A DNA stretch of 6,327 nt from Microcaldota archaeon (GTDB lineage: Archaea > Micrarchaeota > Micrarchaeia > Micrarchaeales > Micrarchaeaceae): contig JAKASM010000023.1 of assembly GCA_021819045.1 (NCBI GenBank), forward strand, positions 1 to 6,327. Direction: 5' to 3'. The translations under genes were made by a program, and so were the position numbers. Of the stretch, positions 1 through 5,890 are shown piece by piece; the first letter of the stretch is position 1; every line of letters begins with the position of its first letter. The notes below the pieces were generated by a model. That model was not told the origin of the DNA, made no database searches, and saw only the letters and a list, made by a program, of their open reading frames with translations.

Positions 1-2
1 AC

Positions 3-665
3 AAGCCTGACCTCTTCGGGGCGATGGCAGATTCTGACTGGGTAGTATTTGAGCACGAACTCAATGAAACAAAAAAGAACATGGAAGCGGATGGAAATTT
101 TGCTGGACTGCAGTGGTTGGCCGGAGCTTTTGCTGAGCCAAACGAACCACGGGGTGGTCATGGCGGCAGCGAAAAACTTGTAGTATATTCTTCAAATGCA
201 TTGGGGATTAGCAGGGAGGGGCGGAAATACCTTAGGAAAACATTACTTCCGGAGCTCAAAAAAATTGATGGTCTTGAAGTTATAGATCCTTGGAATTCAA
301 TAATTTCTCTTCCTGAATCTGAAATTCCTGATCCACTGCCATCAATAAGCGAAGCTGAGAGAATGAAAATCGGAGCGGATAATTTTGCAATGATAGATCG
401 CTCTGATTTGGTATTGGCAAACATTGATGGCAAAGATGTAGATTCCGGAGTTGGTGCAGAGATAGGATATGCGTATGCAAGGGGAAAAACAATAATAGGC
501 TATTATTTGGAATCAAAGAATGGCGCTGCTCCAATGCCGGAAAACATACAGATAGAGTCTCCTATAATATTTTCCGGAGGTACGGTTGTAGGTGGTATTT
601 CTGCTGTTTTAGAAACCTTGAAAAAAATAATTGATAGAAGAAGTGGGGTGCAGCCTAAAGCGTAA
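3..665 (+). CDS. Nucleoside 2-deoxyribosyltransferase-like protein, probably 5'-truncated by the window edge
   Basis: The C-terminal ~163 residues (from KLVVYSS at residue 51, counting from ATG 24) look like the nucleoside 2-deoxyribosyltransferase fold: a beta strand leading into SSNALG, a helix, then DRSDLVLANIDG, then DSGVGAEIGYAYARGK. In that family a Glu in the last motif is the nucleophile that takes up the deoxyribosyl group, with an Asp six residues before it; E146 and D140 have exactly this spacing. Such enzymes exchange or hydrolyse the base of deoxynucleosides or nucleotides in salvage. The frame stays open from the first in-frame codon at position 3 (KPDLFGA before the ATG at 24), and no Shine-Dalgarno sequence precedes 24, so the start is uncertain and the gene may begin outside. 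Residues 1-50 are not part of the usual core and end in a Gly-rich stretch (RGGHGGS) that could be a linker. The gene is separated from psmA by 87 bases containing a probable promoter, so it is likely not part of that operon. Fold assignment is fairly sure; substrate is unknown. Confidence 0.72.
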   Translation, partial: KPDLFGAMADSDWVVFEHELNETKKNMEADGNFAGLQWLAGAFAEPNEPRGGHGGSEKLVVYSSNALGISREGRKYLRKTLLPELKKIDGLEVIDPWNSIISLPESEIPDPLPSISEAERMKIGADNFAMIDRSDLVLANIDGKDVDSGVGAEIGYAYARGKTIIGYYLESKNGAAPMPENIQIESPIIFSGGTVVGGISAVLETLKKIIDRRSGVQPKA

Positions 666-684
666 GTATATTAAACTTTAGGCT
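652..684. repeat. Perfect 9-bp inverted repeat across the stop codon of the first gene
   Basis: AGCCTAAAG (652-660) is the exact reverse complement of CTTTAGGCT (676-684), with a 15-base A/T-rich loop between. The left arm lies in the last codons of the deoxyribosyltransferase-like gene and the right arm overlaps the TATA-like element proposed for psmA. In RNA it would fold into a hairpin at the 3' end of the first transcript. There is no strong T-run directly after it, so an intrinsic terminator is not well supported. A protein-binding site is an alternative. Confidence 0.5.
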
Positions 685-692
685 TAAATAAA
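683..692 (+). promoter_or_regulatory. TATA-like element, proposed promoter of the psmA superoperon
   Basis: CTTAAATAAA lies in the only sizeable A/T-rich gap before the + strand cluster. Archaeal transcription starts about 25 bases downstream of the TATA centre, which would be near 712-715 and give a leader of about 40 bases before the psmA ATG at 753. A GGTG ribosome-binding motif (743-746) sits 6 bases before that ATG. The upstream B-recognition element is not obvious, so this is a placement by position and composition only. Confidence 0.4.
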
Positions 693-752
693 ATAGTAAA
701 ATCGAATTATTCTGTTCGGTTTCTATTAAGTCATTAAATTACGGTGTGATAT

Positions 753-1451
753 ATGTATCCAAACATACAAGCATATGATAGAGGAGTCATGTTTGCGCCA
801 GACGGCCGCCTTTTCCAGGTGGAATATGCAAGGGAGGCGGTCAAAAGAGGTGCTACGTCTCTGGGAATAACTATGGCAGATGGCATAGTTTTTGTTGCGC
901 ACAAGAACATAACTGCACCGCTTGCAGTTCCATCCAGCATGCAAAAAATATTCAGGGTTGACTCTTACATAGGAGCAACATACAGCGGCATCGTGGCTGA
1001 TGGTTTGCACCTTGTAAATGTGATGAGATCAAGGACGCAGACGCATAGGATGGTGTATAACGAAACGGAATCGGTAGAGACGATAGCCAGGGAGATATCT
1101 GAGGAGCTGCTCATGGCAACGCAATATGGAGGCATACGCCCGTATGCAATATCTGTGCTCATAGGGGGCATAGACAAGGAGCCACGGCTGTTTGAAATAG
1201 ACCCAGCAGCGACTGTTGCGGGTTTCAAGGCGGATGCCATAGGATCTGGTAAGAGCATGGCAGATGAGATGCTTGCTAAGGAATACAAATATGACATGGC
1301 GATTGATGATGCAATAGCACTTGGCGTTAAGATTATCAAGAAAGTAAGTGAAAAGCAGACAATAGATGAAAAGAACCTTGATATAGCGACCATAACTAAA
1401 GGAGAAGGGTACTCGATGCTGCCGGCTGAAAAGGTTGCAAAGTTCATCTGA
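753..1451 (+). CDS. psmA: 20S proteasome subunit alpha
   Basis: This 232-residue protein forms the outer heptameric rings of the archaeal 20S proteasome, which gate substrate entry and dock regulatory ATPases such as PAN or Cdc48. The family signature runs from YDR (residues 8-10) through PDGRLFQVEYAREAVKRG (16-33). Later landmarks are QYGGIRPYAIS and FEIDPAATV. K65 in SSMQKIF corresponds to the Thermoplasma alpha Lys66, which accepts the C-terminal HbYX motif of activators. Compared with the usual YDRAITVFSPDG, this protein has YDRGVMFAPDG, one residue shorter, in the segment that follows the gating N-terminus. The ATG at 753 is supported by GGTG at 743-746 and an in-frame TGA at 747-749. 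It is the first gene of the superoperon; the beta subunit is not in this window. Assignment is essentially certain. Confidence 0.97.
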   Translation: MYPNIQAYDRGVMFAPDGRLFQVEYAREAVKRGATSLGITMADGIVFVAHKNITAPLAVPSSMQKIFRVDSYIGATYSGIVADGLHLVNVMRSRTQTHRMVYNETESVETIAREISEELLMATQYGGIRPYAISVLIGGIDKEPRLFEIDPAATVAGFKADAIGSGKSMADEMLAKEYKYDMAIDDAIALGVKIIKKVSEKQTIDEKNLDIATITKGEGYSMLPAEKVAKFI

Positions 1452-1478
1452 TTGAATGCATGATTTCATTTTATAGTG

Positions 1479-2177
1479 ATGAAGGTGGCTCATTCTAAGA
1501 TTGTAATAGCCAGATACGAAAAGGAAGGTCAGCGCTTCGAGATCCTTGTTGATTCAGACATGGCATTCGATTACATTTCGGGGAAGGGCGGAGATCCTTT
1601 GAGGATAGTAGACTCAAATGAGGTATTCAAGGATGCAAGGAAGGGCGAGAGGCAGAGCCCTGATAAAATACAAAAAATATTCGGAACAACAGACATAGCG
1701 AAAGTTGTGGACACGATACTTAAGCATGGCGACGTCCCAATAACAACTGAACAGAGGAATAAGTTTATAGAGGACAAAAGGAAGCAGGTAATAAGCATTA
1801 TTGCCACCAACTCGATTGACCCGCGCACAAATGCCCCTAACCCGCCATTAAGAATAGAGAATGCAATGAAGGATGCGAAGGTAAGCATAGATCCATTTAA
1901 GAGTGCTAGCGAGCAGGTTGAAGAAGTAGTCAAGAAAATAAATGCGATAATACCTATAAAGTTTGCAGTTGCTAAGATAGAAGTTACGATACCGGCAGAG
2001 TTTGCGAATAGATGCTACGGGATGCTAAAGCAGTATGGCTTGAAATCAGAAAAGTGGCTGCAGAATGGAAGCCTTCAGGCAAATTTGGAGTTCCCCGCCG
2101 GCCTTCAAGGAGAATTCTTCGACAGAGTTAACAAGGCAACCCAGGGGAGGGCCGAGACAAGGCTTATAGAGAAATAA
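1479..2177 (+). CDS. sbds: Ribosome maturation protein SBDS (Sdo1 family)
   Basis: SBDS family proteins bind the large ribosomal subunit; in eukaryotes they act with EFL1 to release the anti-association factor eIF6/Tif6. Three domains fit: an N-terminal FYSH domain (about residues 1-90, with RFEILVDSDMAFDYISG), a helical middle domain (about 91-165, with RNKFIEDKRKQVISIIATNS and DPRTNAPNPPLRIENAM), and a C-terminal ferredoxin-like domain (about 166-232, IPIKFAVAKIEVTIP onward). Length is normal for archaea. A GTG at 1476 directly precedes the ATG at 1479; I choose the ATG, and a GTG at 1488 is a further possibility. No clear Shine-Dalgarno motif is seen in the 24-27 bases after psmA. Its position between psmA and rrp4 is the usual archaeal one and links ribosome maturation to RNA decay. 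Assignment is certain; the exact start is not. Confidence 0.96.
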   Translation: MKVAHSKIVIARYEKEGQRFEILVDSDMAFDYISGKGGDPLRIVDSNEVFKDARKGERQSPDKIQKIFGTTDIAKVVDTILKHGDVPITTEQRNKFIEDKRKQVISIIATNSIDPRTNAPNPPLRIENAMKDAKVSIDPFKSASEQVEEVVKKINAIIPIKFAVAKIEVTIPAEFANRCYGMLKQYGLKSEKWLQNGSLQANLEFPAGLQGEFFDRVNKATQGRAETRLIEK

Positions 2178-2184
2178 TGATTTT

Positions 2185-2784
2185 ATGCAAGAGATAGTAT
2201 ATCCAGGGGATGTTGTTTCAGAGACTGCTGTAAGGATGCCGCATACCTACATTGAAGATGGCAAAACTTATTCCATGATACTGGGTTTTAAGGATCTTGC
2301 AAGTGGCGGAATCGTGCCTCTTGAGGGCGGATGGACTCCGAAAGTAGAAGAAACTGTTATAGGCATTGTCTCTTCTGAGAGGAATAATGTTTATGAGGTA
2401 GATGTAGGCCCGCATTACAGGGCAATTATAATAGGCGGTAAATACGAGAGGTTCTCTTTCGAGATTGGCGATGTCGTTGAGGCTACTGTGAAGGACATAG
2501 AGGATGGGCGCACAATAATCCTCATTTATCCTAAAGCGCTCACTGGAGGCGTAGTGATATCGATAAAACCATCCAAAATACCGCGGCTGATCGGAAAGAA
2601 TAATACTATGATAAATCAAATTGCACAGAGCACAGGTTCAAGAATATCTGTAGGCAAGAATGGAATGGTATGGATAAAAGATGGCGATGTGGCGCTAGCA
2701 ACTGCAGCGATACTAAGGGTCGAGGAGGAGGCGCACGTACCTGGTCTTACAGAAAGGATAAAGCATATGGTAGAAAAAAGGTAA
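2185..2784 (+). CDS. rrp4: Exosome complex RNA-binding subunit Rrp4
   Basis: Rrp4 caps the hexameric Rrp41-Rrp42 ring of the archaeal exosome and helps feed RNA 3' ends into the central channel. The order of domains is an N-terminal strand domain opening with IVYPGDVV (residues 4-11), an S1 domain (about 57-116, ending in IGDVVEATVKDIEDGRTI), and a KH domain (about 123-180) with PRLIGKNNTMIN and GKNGMVWIKDG. The KH loop reads GKNN rather than the canonical GxxG; GKNK-type loops also occur in other archaeal Rrp4 proteins, so this is a family trait. At 199 residues it is shorter than the roughly 230-260 residues common in archaea, with the loss mainly around the S1 loops, the S1-KH junction and the C-terminus. 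It starts 7 bases after the SBDS stop and is followed 4 bases later by rrp41. Confidence 0.95.
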   Translation: MQEIVYPGDVVSETAVRMPHTYIEDGKTYSMILGFKDLASGGIVPLEGGWTPKVEETVIGIVSSERNNVYEVDVGPHYRAIIIGGKYERFSFEIGDVVEATVKDIEDGRTIILIYPKALTGGVVISIKPSKIPRLIGKNNTMINQIAQSTGSRISVGKNGMVWIKDGDVALATAAILRVEEEAHVPGLTERIKHMVEKR

Positions 2785-2788
2785 GGAT

Positions 2789-3535
2789 ATGGCATCAAAA
2801 GCAAATAAACCAGAATTGATAGTCGATGGCAAAAGGCTTGACGGCAGGGCATTTGATCAATTGAGGCCACTTAGCATAGAGGCAGGTGTGCTGAAGAATG
2901 CTGCTGGATCCGCTTATCTTGAATGGGGGAATAATAAAGTATTGGCGGCAGTTTATGGGCCTGTAGAAGCACAGCCAAAGCACATGGCTGACCCTTCAAA
3001 AGCAATAATAAAATGCCGATATTCTATGGCTCCATTCTCGTCTTTATCAGAGCATAATAGGAGCGGGCCTAACAGGCGAGCAATAGAGATATCTAAAGTT
3101 ACAAAGGAGGTGTTCGAAAAGGTACTCATGCTGAATGAGTTTCCTGGTAGCCAGATAAACATCTTCATAGAGATCCTGCAGAGCGATGGAGGCACCAGGG
3201 CAGCCGGCATAACAGCTGCATCTGTAGCCCTCGCCAATTCAGGACTGCATATGAAAGACCTTGTATATGCTGTTTCTGTGGGCAAGATAGGGGAGCATCT
3301 TGTCCTCGACTTAAACATGATTGAGGATAACTATTCTGACTCTGACATGCCTATGGCGATATCTCCGAGAAATGGAGATATACTTCTCCTGCAGATGGAT
3401 GGAGAATACACAAAAGAAGAGCTGGGCAGGGCATTCAAGATGGCAGTTGAGGCTGGAAAGGAGATAAGTGCAGTGCAGAGAAGTGCGCTTAAAAAGGTCT
3501 ATGAAAATATAGAGGCTAAATATAGAGGCGAATGA
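2789..3535 (+). CDS. rrp41: Exosome catalytic subunit Rrp41 (RNase PH-like 3'-5' exoribonuclease)
   Basis: Rrp41 is the active subunit of the exosome ring; it degrades RNA 3' to 5' by phosphorolysis and can add nucleotides in reverse. The protein opens with the RNase PH-type DGKRLDGR (residues 13-20). RRAIEISKV carries the tandem arginines (R96, R97) that in Sulfolobus Rrp41 contact RNA. SDGGTRAAGITAAS (132-145) is the phosphate-binding region. DLNMIEDNYSDSDMP contains D180 and D186, spaced six apart like the catalytic aspartates of archaeal Rrp41 (182 and 188 in Sulfolobus) and of PNPase. The common GEAD of this motif is SDSD here, keeping the essential Asp. All catalytic features are intact. 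The start is supported by a GGTAAGGAT stretch (2780-2788) that overlaps the rrp4 stop. rrp42 begins one base after the stop. Confidence 0.97.
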   Translation: MASKANKPELIVDGKRLDGRAFDQLRPLSIEAGVLKNAAGSAYLEWGNNKVLAAVYGPVEAQPKHMADPSKAIIKCRYSMAPFSSLSEHNRSGPNRRAIEISKVTKEVFEKVLMLNEFPGSQINIFIEILQSDGGTRAAGITAASVALANSGLHMKDLVYAVSVGKIGEHLVLDLNMIEDNYSDSDMPMAISPRNGDILLLQMDGEYTKEELGRAFKMAVEAGKEISAVQRSALKKVYENIEAKYRGE

Positions 3536-3536
3536 A

Positions 3537-4319
3537 ATGGGAGCAATGGATATTGTTAGGACTGCTTATATAAAACAGCTCATCTCTACAGATGCCAGAG
3601 AAGACGGCCGGAAGCTTAACGAATCTAGGGGCATAAAGATAGCGACAGGAATTTTGCAGAATGCGGAGGGCTCTGCCCAAGTCGATATGGGTTCAACAAG
3701 GGTACTTGCCGGTGTGAAATTAGACTTAGGAGAACCAATGGAGGATACGCCTAATGAGGGAACGTTGGCGATGTCTGCTGACCTGCTCCCTCTAGCATCT
3801 GCAGATTTCGAGATGGGCCCACCCAGCCCAGAAGCCATAGAACTTGCAAGAGTGGTGGACAGGGGCATAAGGGCAGGTAAATGCGTTGATACGGCAAGCC
3901 TGTTCATTGAGGAGGGCAAGGCCTGGAATGTGTTCGTTGATATATACGTTCTCAATTATGACGGGAACCTGTTTGATGCGAGTGAGATAGCAGCAATGAG
4001 TGCTCTTTTGAACACTAAAGTTCCCGAATACAGTGACGGCAAGGTTTTAAGAGAGAAAAGGATAAAAGCTCTAAAGGTGGATAATATAGTGACATCTGCC
4101 ACTGTTGCAAAGGTTGCGGATAAAATCCTGCTTGATCCGACTGGCAATGAGGAGGCTGCGGCAGACGCCAGGTTAACTATAGCCACTGATGGAACATACA
4201 TAAGGGCTATGCAAAAAGGGCTTGGAGGAAGCTTTACGCAGAAAGAAGTCCTAGATGCTGCTGATGCGGCATTGCAGAGGCACGATGCGGTTAGACAAAT
4301 GATAGAAAAGGCAAGATGA
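3537..4319 (+). CDS. rrp42: Exosome non-catalytic ring subunit Rrp42
   Basis: Rrp42 alternates with Rrp41 in the exosome hexamer and contributes RNA-binding residues without its own active site. The RNase PH-like fold shows in REDGRKLNESRGIKI (residues 21-35), GSAQVDMGSTRVLAGV (45-60) and ARVVDRGIR (104-112), the last with the Rrp42-type R109 and R112. At the place of the Rrp41 catalytic pair it has LLDPTGNEEAAADARLTIA, the Rrp42 pattern with the aspartates missing from the active positions. The ATG at 3537 is one base after the rrp41 stop and has an AGAGG stretch about 8 bases upstream (3524-3528). A second in-frame ATG at 3546 is possible. Adjacent placement of rrp41 and rrp42 fits their equal need in the ring. 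Assignment is certain. Confidence 0.96.
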   Translation: MGAMDIVRTAYIKQLISTDAREDGRKLNESRGIKIATGILQNAEGSAQVDMGSTRVLAGVKLDLGEPMEDTPNEGTLAMSADLLPLASADFEMGPPSPEAIELARVVDRGIRAGKCVDTASLFIEEGKAWNVFVDIYVLNYDGNLFDASEIAAMSALLNTKVPEYSDGKVLREKRIKALKVDNIVTSATVAKVADKILLDPTGNEEAAADARLTIATDGTYIRAMQKGLGGSFTQKEVLDAADAALQRHDAVRQMIEKAR

Positions 4320-4323
4320 AAAC

Positions 4324-4563
4324 ATGGCTAGTCCGAATATAAGATATGGCGCAAGCATAAGGAAGAGGGTGCATGCGGTAAAGTCTACGAAAACCACACT
4401 GTACAAGTGCGAGATGTGCGGCAAAGATAGCGTGAAACGCAGAAGCACAAGCATATGGGAGTGCAGGCACTGCGGCGCGATATATGCTGGAGGAGCATAC
4501 AGCATGACAACACCTGCTGGTGAGGTGGCAAGAAGATTGGTGGAGGGATTTGCAAGCAAGTAG
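4324..4563 (+). CDS. rpl37ae: 50S ribosomal protein eL43 (L37Ae)
   Basis: This is a small zinc-ribbon protein of the large ribosomal subunit. The cysteine pairs C29/C32 (CEMC) and C47/C50 (CRHC) form the C4 zinc site, preceded by a basic N-terminus (RYGASIRKRVHAVK) that would contact rRNA. GAIYAGGAYSMTTPAG after the second pair is characteristic of the family. At 79 residues it is close to the normal archaeal length. It starts 4 bases after rrp42, the expected place in the archaeal exosome superoperon, where it is usually followed directly by rpoP; here a 120-residue gene is inserted between the two. Confidence 0.96.
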   Translation: MASPNIRYGASIRKRVHAVKSTKTTLYKCEMCGKDSVKRRSTSIWECRHCGAIYAGGAYSMTTPAGEVARRLVEGFASK

Positions 4564-4574
4564 GTCAGGTAAGA

Positions 4575-4937
4575 ATGGTAAAAATATTATATGAGCCAAT
4601 ACACACTCTGGTTGTGCATGATATAGCAAAGGTGCCTCTTGACGACCTTTTGCGGGAACGTGTAACTCCTGGGGCTACTCTGCCTTTGTACTGGTGTGGC
4701 GGTATACTCTTCAGTTTTGCCTCGCCTCCTATGATTGACGACATTGCAAAAGATTATTTCAGTGGAAAAATACACTGGATGGAGGTCCATTATACAGAGA
4801 TGGAGGATTACAAGGCTGTAGTGGAGCTTAATGACGAGCATTACAATAGTGTAATAAAGGTCCGTGTGATTGATACAGAAGGTTCGCAGCTCCACAAGGA
4901 TTTTATATCATGGCTTAAGAACAATAGAACTAAGTGA
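4575..4937 (+). CDS. Conserved-context protein of unknown function between eL43 and rpoP genes
   Basis: I do not recognise this 120-residue protein. It is real by context: it starts with ATG 11 bases after eL43, has an AGGT motif (4567-4570) 4 bases before the start, and ends 4 bases before rpoP, whose own GTGA ribosome-binding motif overlaps its stop codon. It has no signal peptide and no metal-binding cysteine set (one Cys only, in LYWCGG). The middle, TLPLYWCGGILFSFASPP, is hydrophobic but contains charged or polar breaks around it and reads like buried beta strands more than a membrane helix. The second half alternates strands (IHWMEVHYTEM, YKAVVELN, SVIKVRVID) and ends with a helix, HKDFISWLKNN. 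It does not match Pcc1 or prefoldin beta, which are often found in this neighbourhood. A role in exosome, ribosome or polymerase biology is suggested only by position. Confidence 0.85.
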   Translation: MVKILYEPIHTLVVHDIAKVPLDDLLRERVTPGATLPLYWCGGILFSFASPPMIDDIAKDYFSGKIHWMEVHYTEMEDYKAVVELNDEHYNSVIKVRVIDTEGSQLHKDFISWLKNNRTK

Positions 4938-4941
4938 GATT

Positions 4942-5073
4942 ATGGCGTACGTGTGTGCCAAGTGCGGCAAGAAAGTAAAACAGCTGGATAATTTTGTAAG
5001 CTGCCAGTATTGCGGCTCCAGGGTAATAGTTAAGAGCAGGTCGAACCTGTCAAGGGAGATAACTACCGATTGA
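4942..5073 (+). CDS. rpoP: DNA-directed RNA polymerase subunit P (Rpb12-like)
   Basis: This 43-residue zinc-ribbon protein is the archaeal counterpart of Rpb12, a small polymerase subunit that stabilises the assembly platform. C5/C8 (CAKCGKKV) and C21/C24 (CQYCGSRV) form the C4 zinc site, and the conserved tail reads VIVKSRSN. Length matches the family's usual 40-50 residues. The reading frame extends upstream to a TTG inside the previous gene, but the ATG at 4942 gives the family's normal N-terminus (MAYVCAKCGK) and has GTGA (4934-4937) four bases upstream. It is the last gene of the + strand cluster; the next gene comes in from the opposite strand 8 bases later, so the transcript must end inside or antisense to that gene. 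Confidence 0.95.
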   Translation: MAYVCAKCGKKVKQLDNFVSCQYCGSRVIVKSRSNLSREITTD

Positions 5074-5081
5074 CTGCTGGT

Positions 5082-5321
5082 TTACTTTGCGCTAACTATT
5101 ATGGTCTCTGATATGCTCTTTATCCTTTCATATTTGACGCTATTCCTTGCAAGCATAGCAGCGGTGTTAGTGCTTCTTACAAGATTCTCCGCTTTTATCA
5201 GGAGCAGGTTTGCCACCGAACCCTTCTCAAAATCAAGGATTACATCCTCTACAAGGCCTATCTTTTTGCCCTCGTTCGTTATTATCTGCTTCCCATAAAG
5301 TTCTGATAATAGTATTCCCAT
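5082..5321 (-). CDS. PRC-barrel domain protein
   Basis: This small protein is a single PRC-barrel, a beta-barrel fold named after the photosynthetic reaction centre H subunit and also found in RimM and in many stand-alone archaeal proteins of mostly unknown role. The pattern ILLSELYGKQIITNEGKKIG, then VEDVILDFEKG, then ANLLLI, and the closing strands VKYERIKSISETIIVSA are typical. I favour the ATG at 5321 (79 residues): GGTG at 5330-5327 sits 5 bases upstream and MGILLSELYGK is the usual family opening. An ATG at 5336 adds five residues and overlaps the upstream stop codon as ATGA, so a coupled start there is also possible. It is the last gene of the histone operon. In some archaea stand-alone PRC-barrels are linked to division or RNA handling; no such role can be read here. 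Confidence 0.88.
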   Translation of the reverse strand: MGILLSELYGKQIITNEGKKIGLVEDVILDFEKGSVANLLLIKAENLVRSTNTAAMLARNSVKYERIKSISETIIVSAK

Positions 5322-5332
5322 AATAGCACCTG

Positions 5333-5890
5333 TCATTCCACGTTCATTATCCTTTTGGAGGCAAATATTCTTATTATGTTTGCTCTCAGCTCCTCCATGA
5401 ACGCTTTTTCATCAGCCTCTTTATATGCGATTTCATCTGGCTCAAATAGCTCTGGGTGGGATTCTACAAGCTTTTTGAGGTATTCATCATTCAGGTTATA
5501 GCACTTCGTTGCGCAAGAGTCGCACACCAACATCGGCATGACTGGCACATCTGATGGCAGCCTGACCTTGTCCATGTATCTTGATAGCGGAGAATGCCCA
5601 CATTTGGGGCATTTTTTGTCCACTTTTATATCGACATATGGTATCTCAGATATGTGGCTCTGAGAATTGCCGGATAAGAGTGCATTAAGGAGCCCTTCAG
5701 CGCCATTTGTTGGCTTTTCAATGAGTTCCTGCGCTGTCAGCTCGCTGTATCTATTGAACGTGCTTTTTAAGACTGCACCTCTGCCGACGGGTTCGAGGAG
5801 CGTTATGCTGCTAAGTTCTCCGTCTATTTTTTCTTGCATTTTTATCTTTCCTAGAGGGCTTCTTGCTATCTCTATGGCTTTTCTGGGCAT
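5333..5890 (-). CDS. C4 zinc-ribbon protein of unknown function, ZPR1-like cysteine spacing
   Basis: This 185-residue protein is cotranscribed with the histone. Its clear feature is a C4 zinc site: C94/C97 (CPKCGH) and C123/C126 (CDSC), with an extra C130 (ATKC). The two pairs are separated by exactly 25 residues, the CX2CX25CX2C spacing of ZPR1 zinc fingers, and the spacer has a LPSDVPVMPM stretch reminiscent of the IPxFREV segment of ZPR1. The domain that follows the finger in ZPR1 is not recognisable, so this is a resemblance rather than an assignment. The N-terminal 90 residues (SITLLEPVGRGAVLKS, then ELTAQELIEKP) are probably a separate small domain, and residues 135-183 are highly charged and helical. 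The start codon follows directly after the histone stop, with GGAGAT (5899-5894) in the histone's last codons as ribosome-binding site. The stop overlaps a possible PRC-barrel start. Confidence 0.88.
   Translation of the reverse strand: MPRKAIEIARSPLGKIKMQEKIDGELSSITLLEPVGRGAVLKSTFNRYSELTAQELIEKPTNGAEGLLNALLSGNSQSHISEIPYVDIKVDKKCPKCGHSPLSRYMDKVRLPSDVPVMPMLVCDSCATKCYNLNDEYLKKLVESHPELFEPDEIAYKEADEKAFMEELRANIIRIFASKRIMNVE

Noticed and set aside
1452..1475. The ATGCAT palindrome and short TGAA/TTCA repeat between psmA and sbds as a regulatory site
   Set aside because: Six-base palindromes and four-base arms are expected by chance in A/T-rich gaps, and an internal promoter there would break a typically single transcript.
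965..1493. Long - strand frames of 154 and 160 codons opposite psmA
   Set aside because: They mirror a certain proteasome gene and show no family pattern; they are antisense shadows of a gene with few stop-generating codons.
4575..4937. Identification of the 120-aa gene as KEOPS subunit Pcc1 or prefoldin beta because of its position
   Set aside because: Neither the Pcc1 pattern nor prefoldin coiled coils are present in the protein, and its length and strand order do not fit either family.
4870..4941. A 24-codon TTG-initiated extension at the front of rpoP
   Set aside because: The ATG at 4942 gives the normal family start and has a GTGA motif in place; the extension would overlap the preceding gene without a ribosome-binding site.
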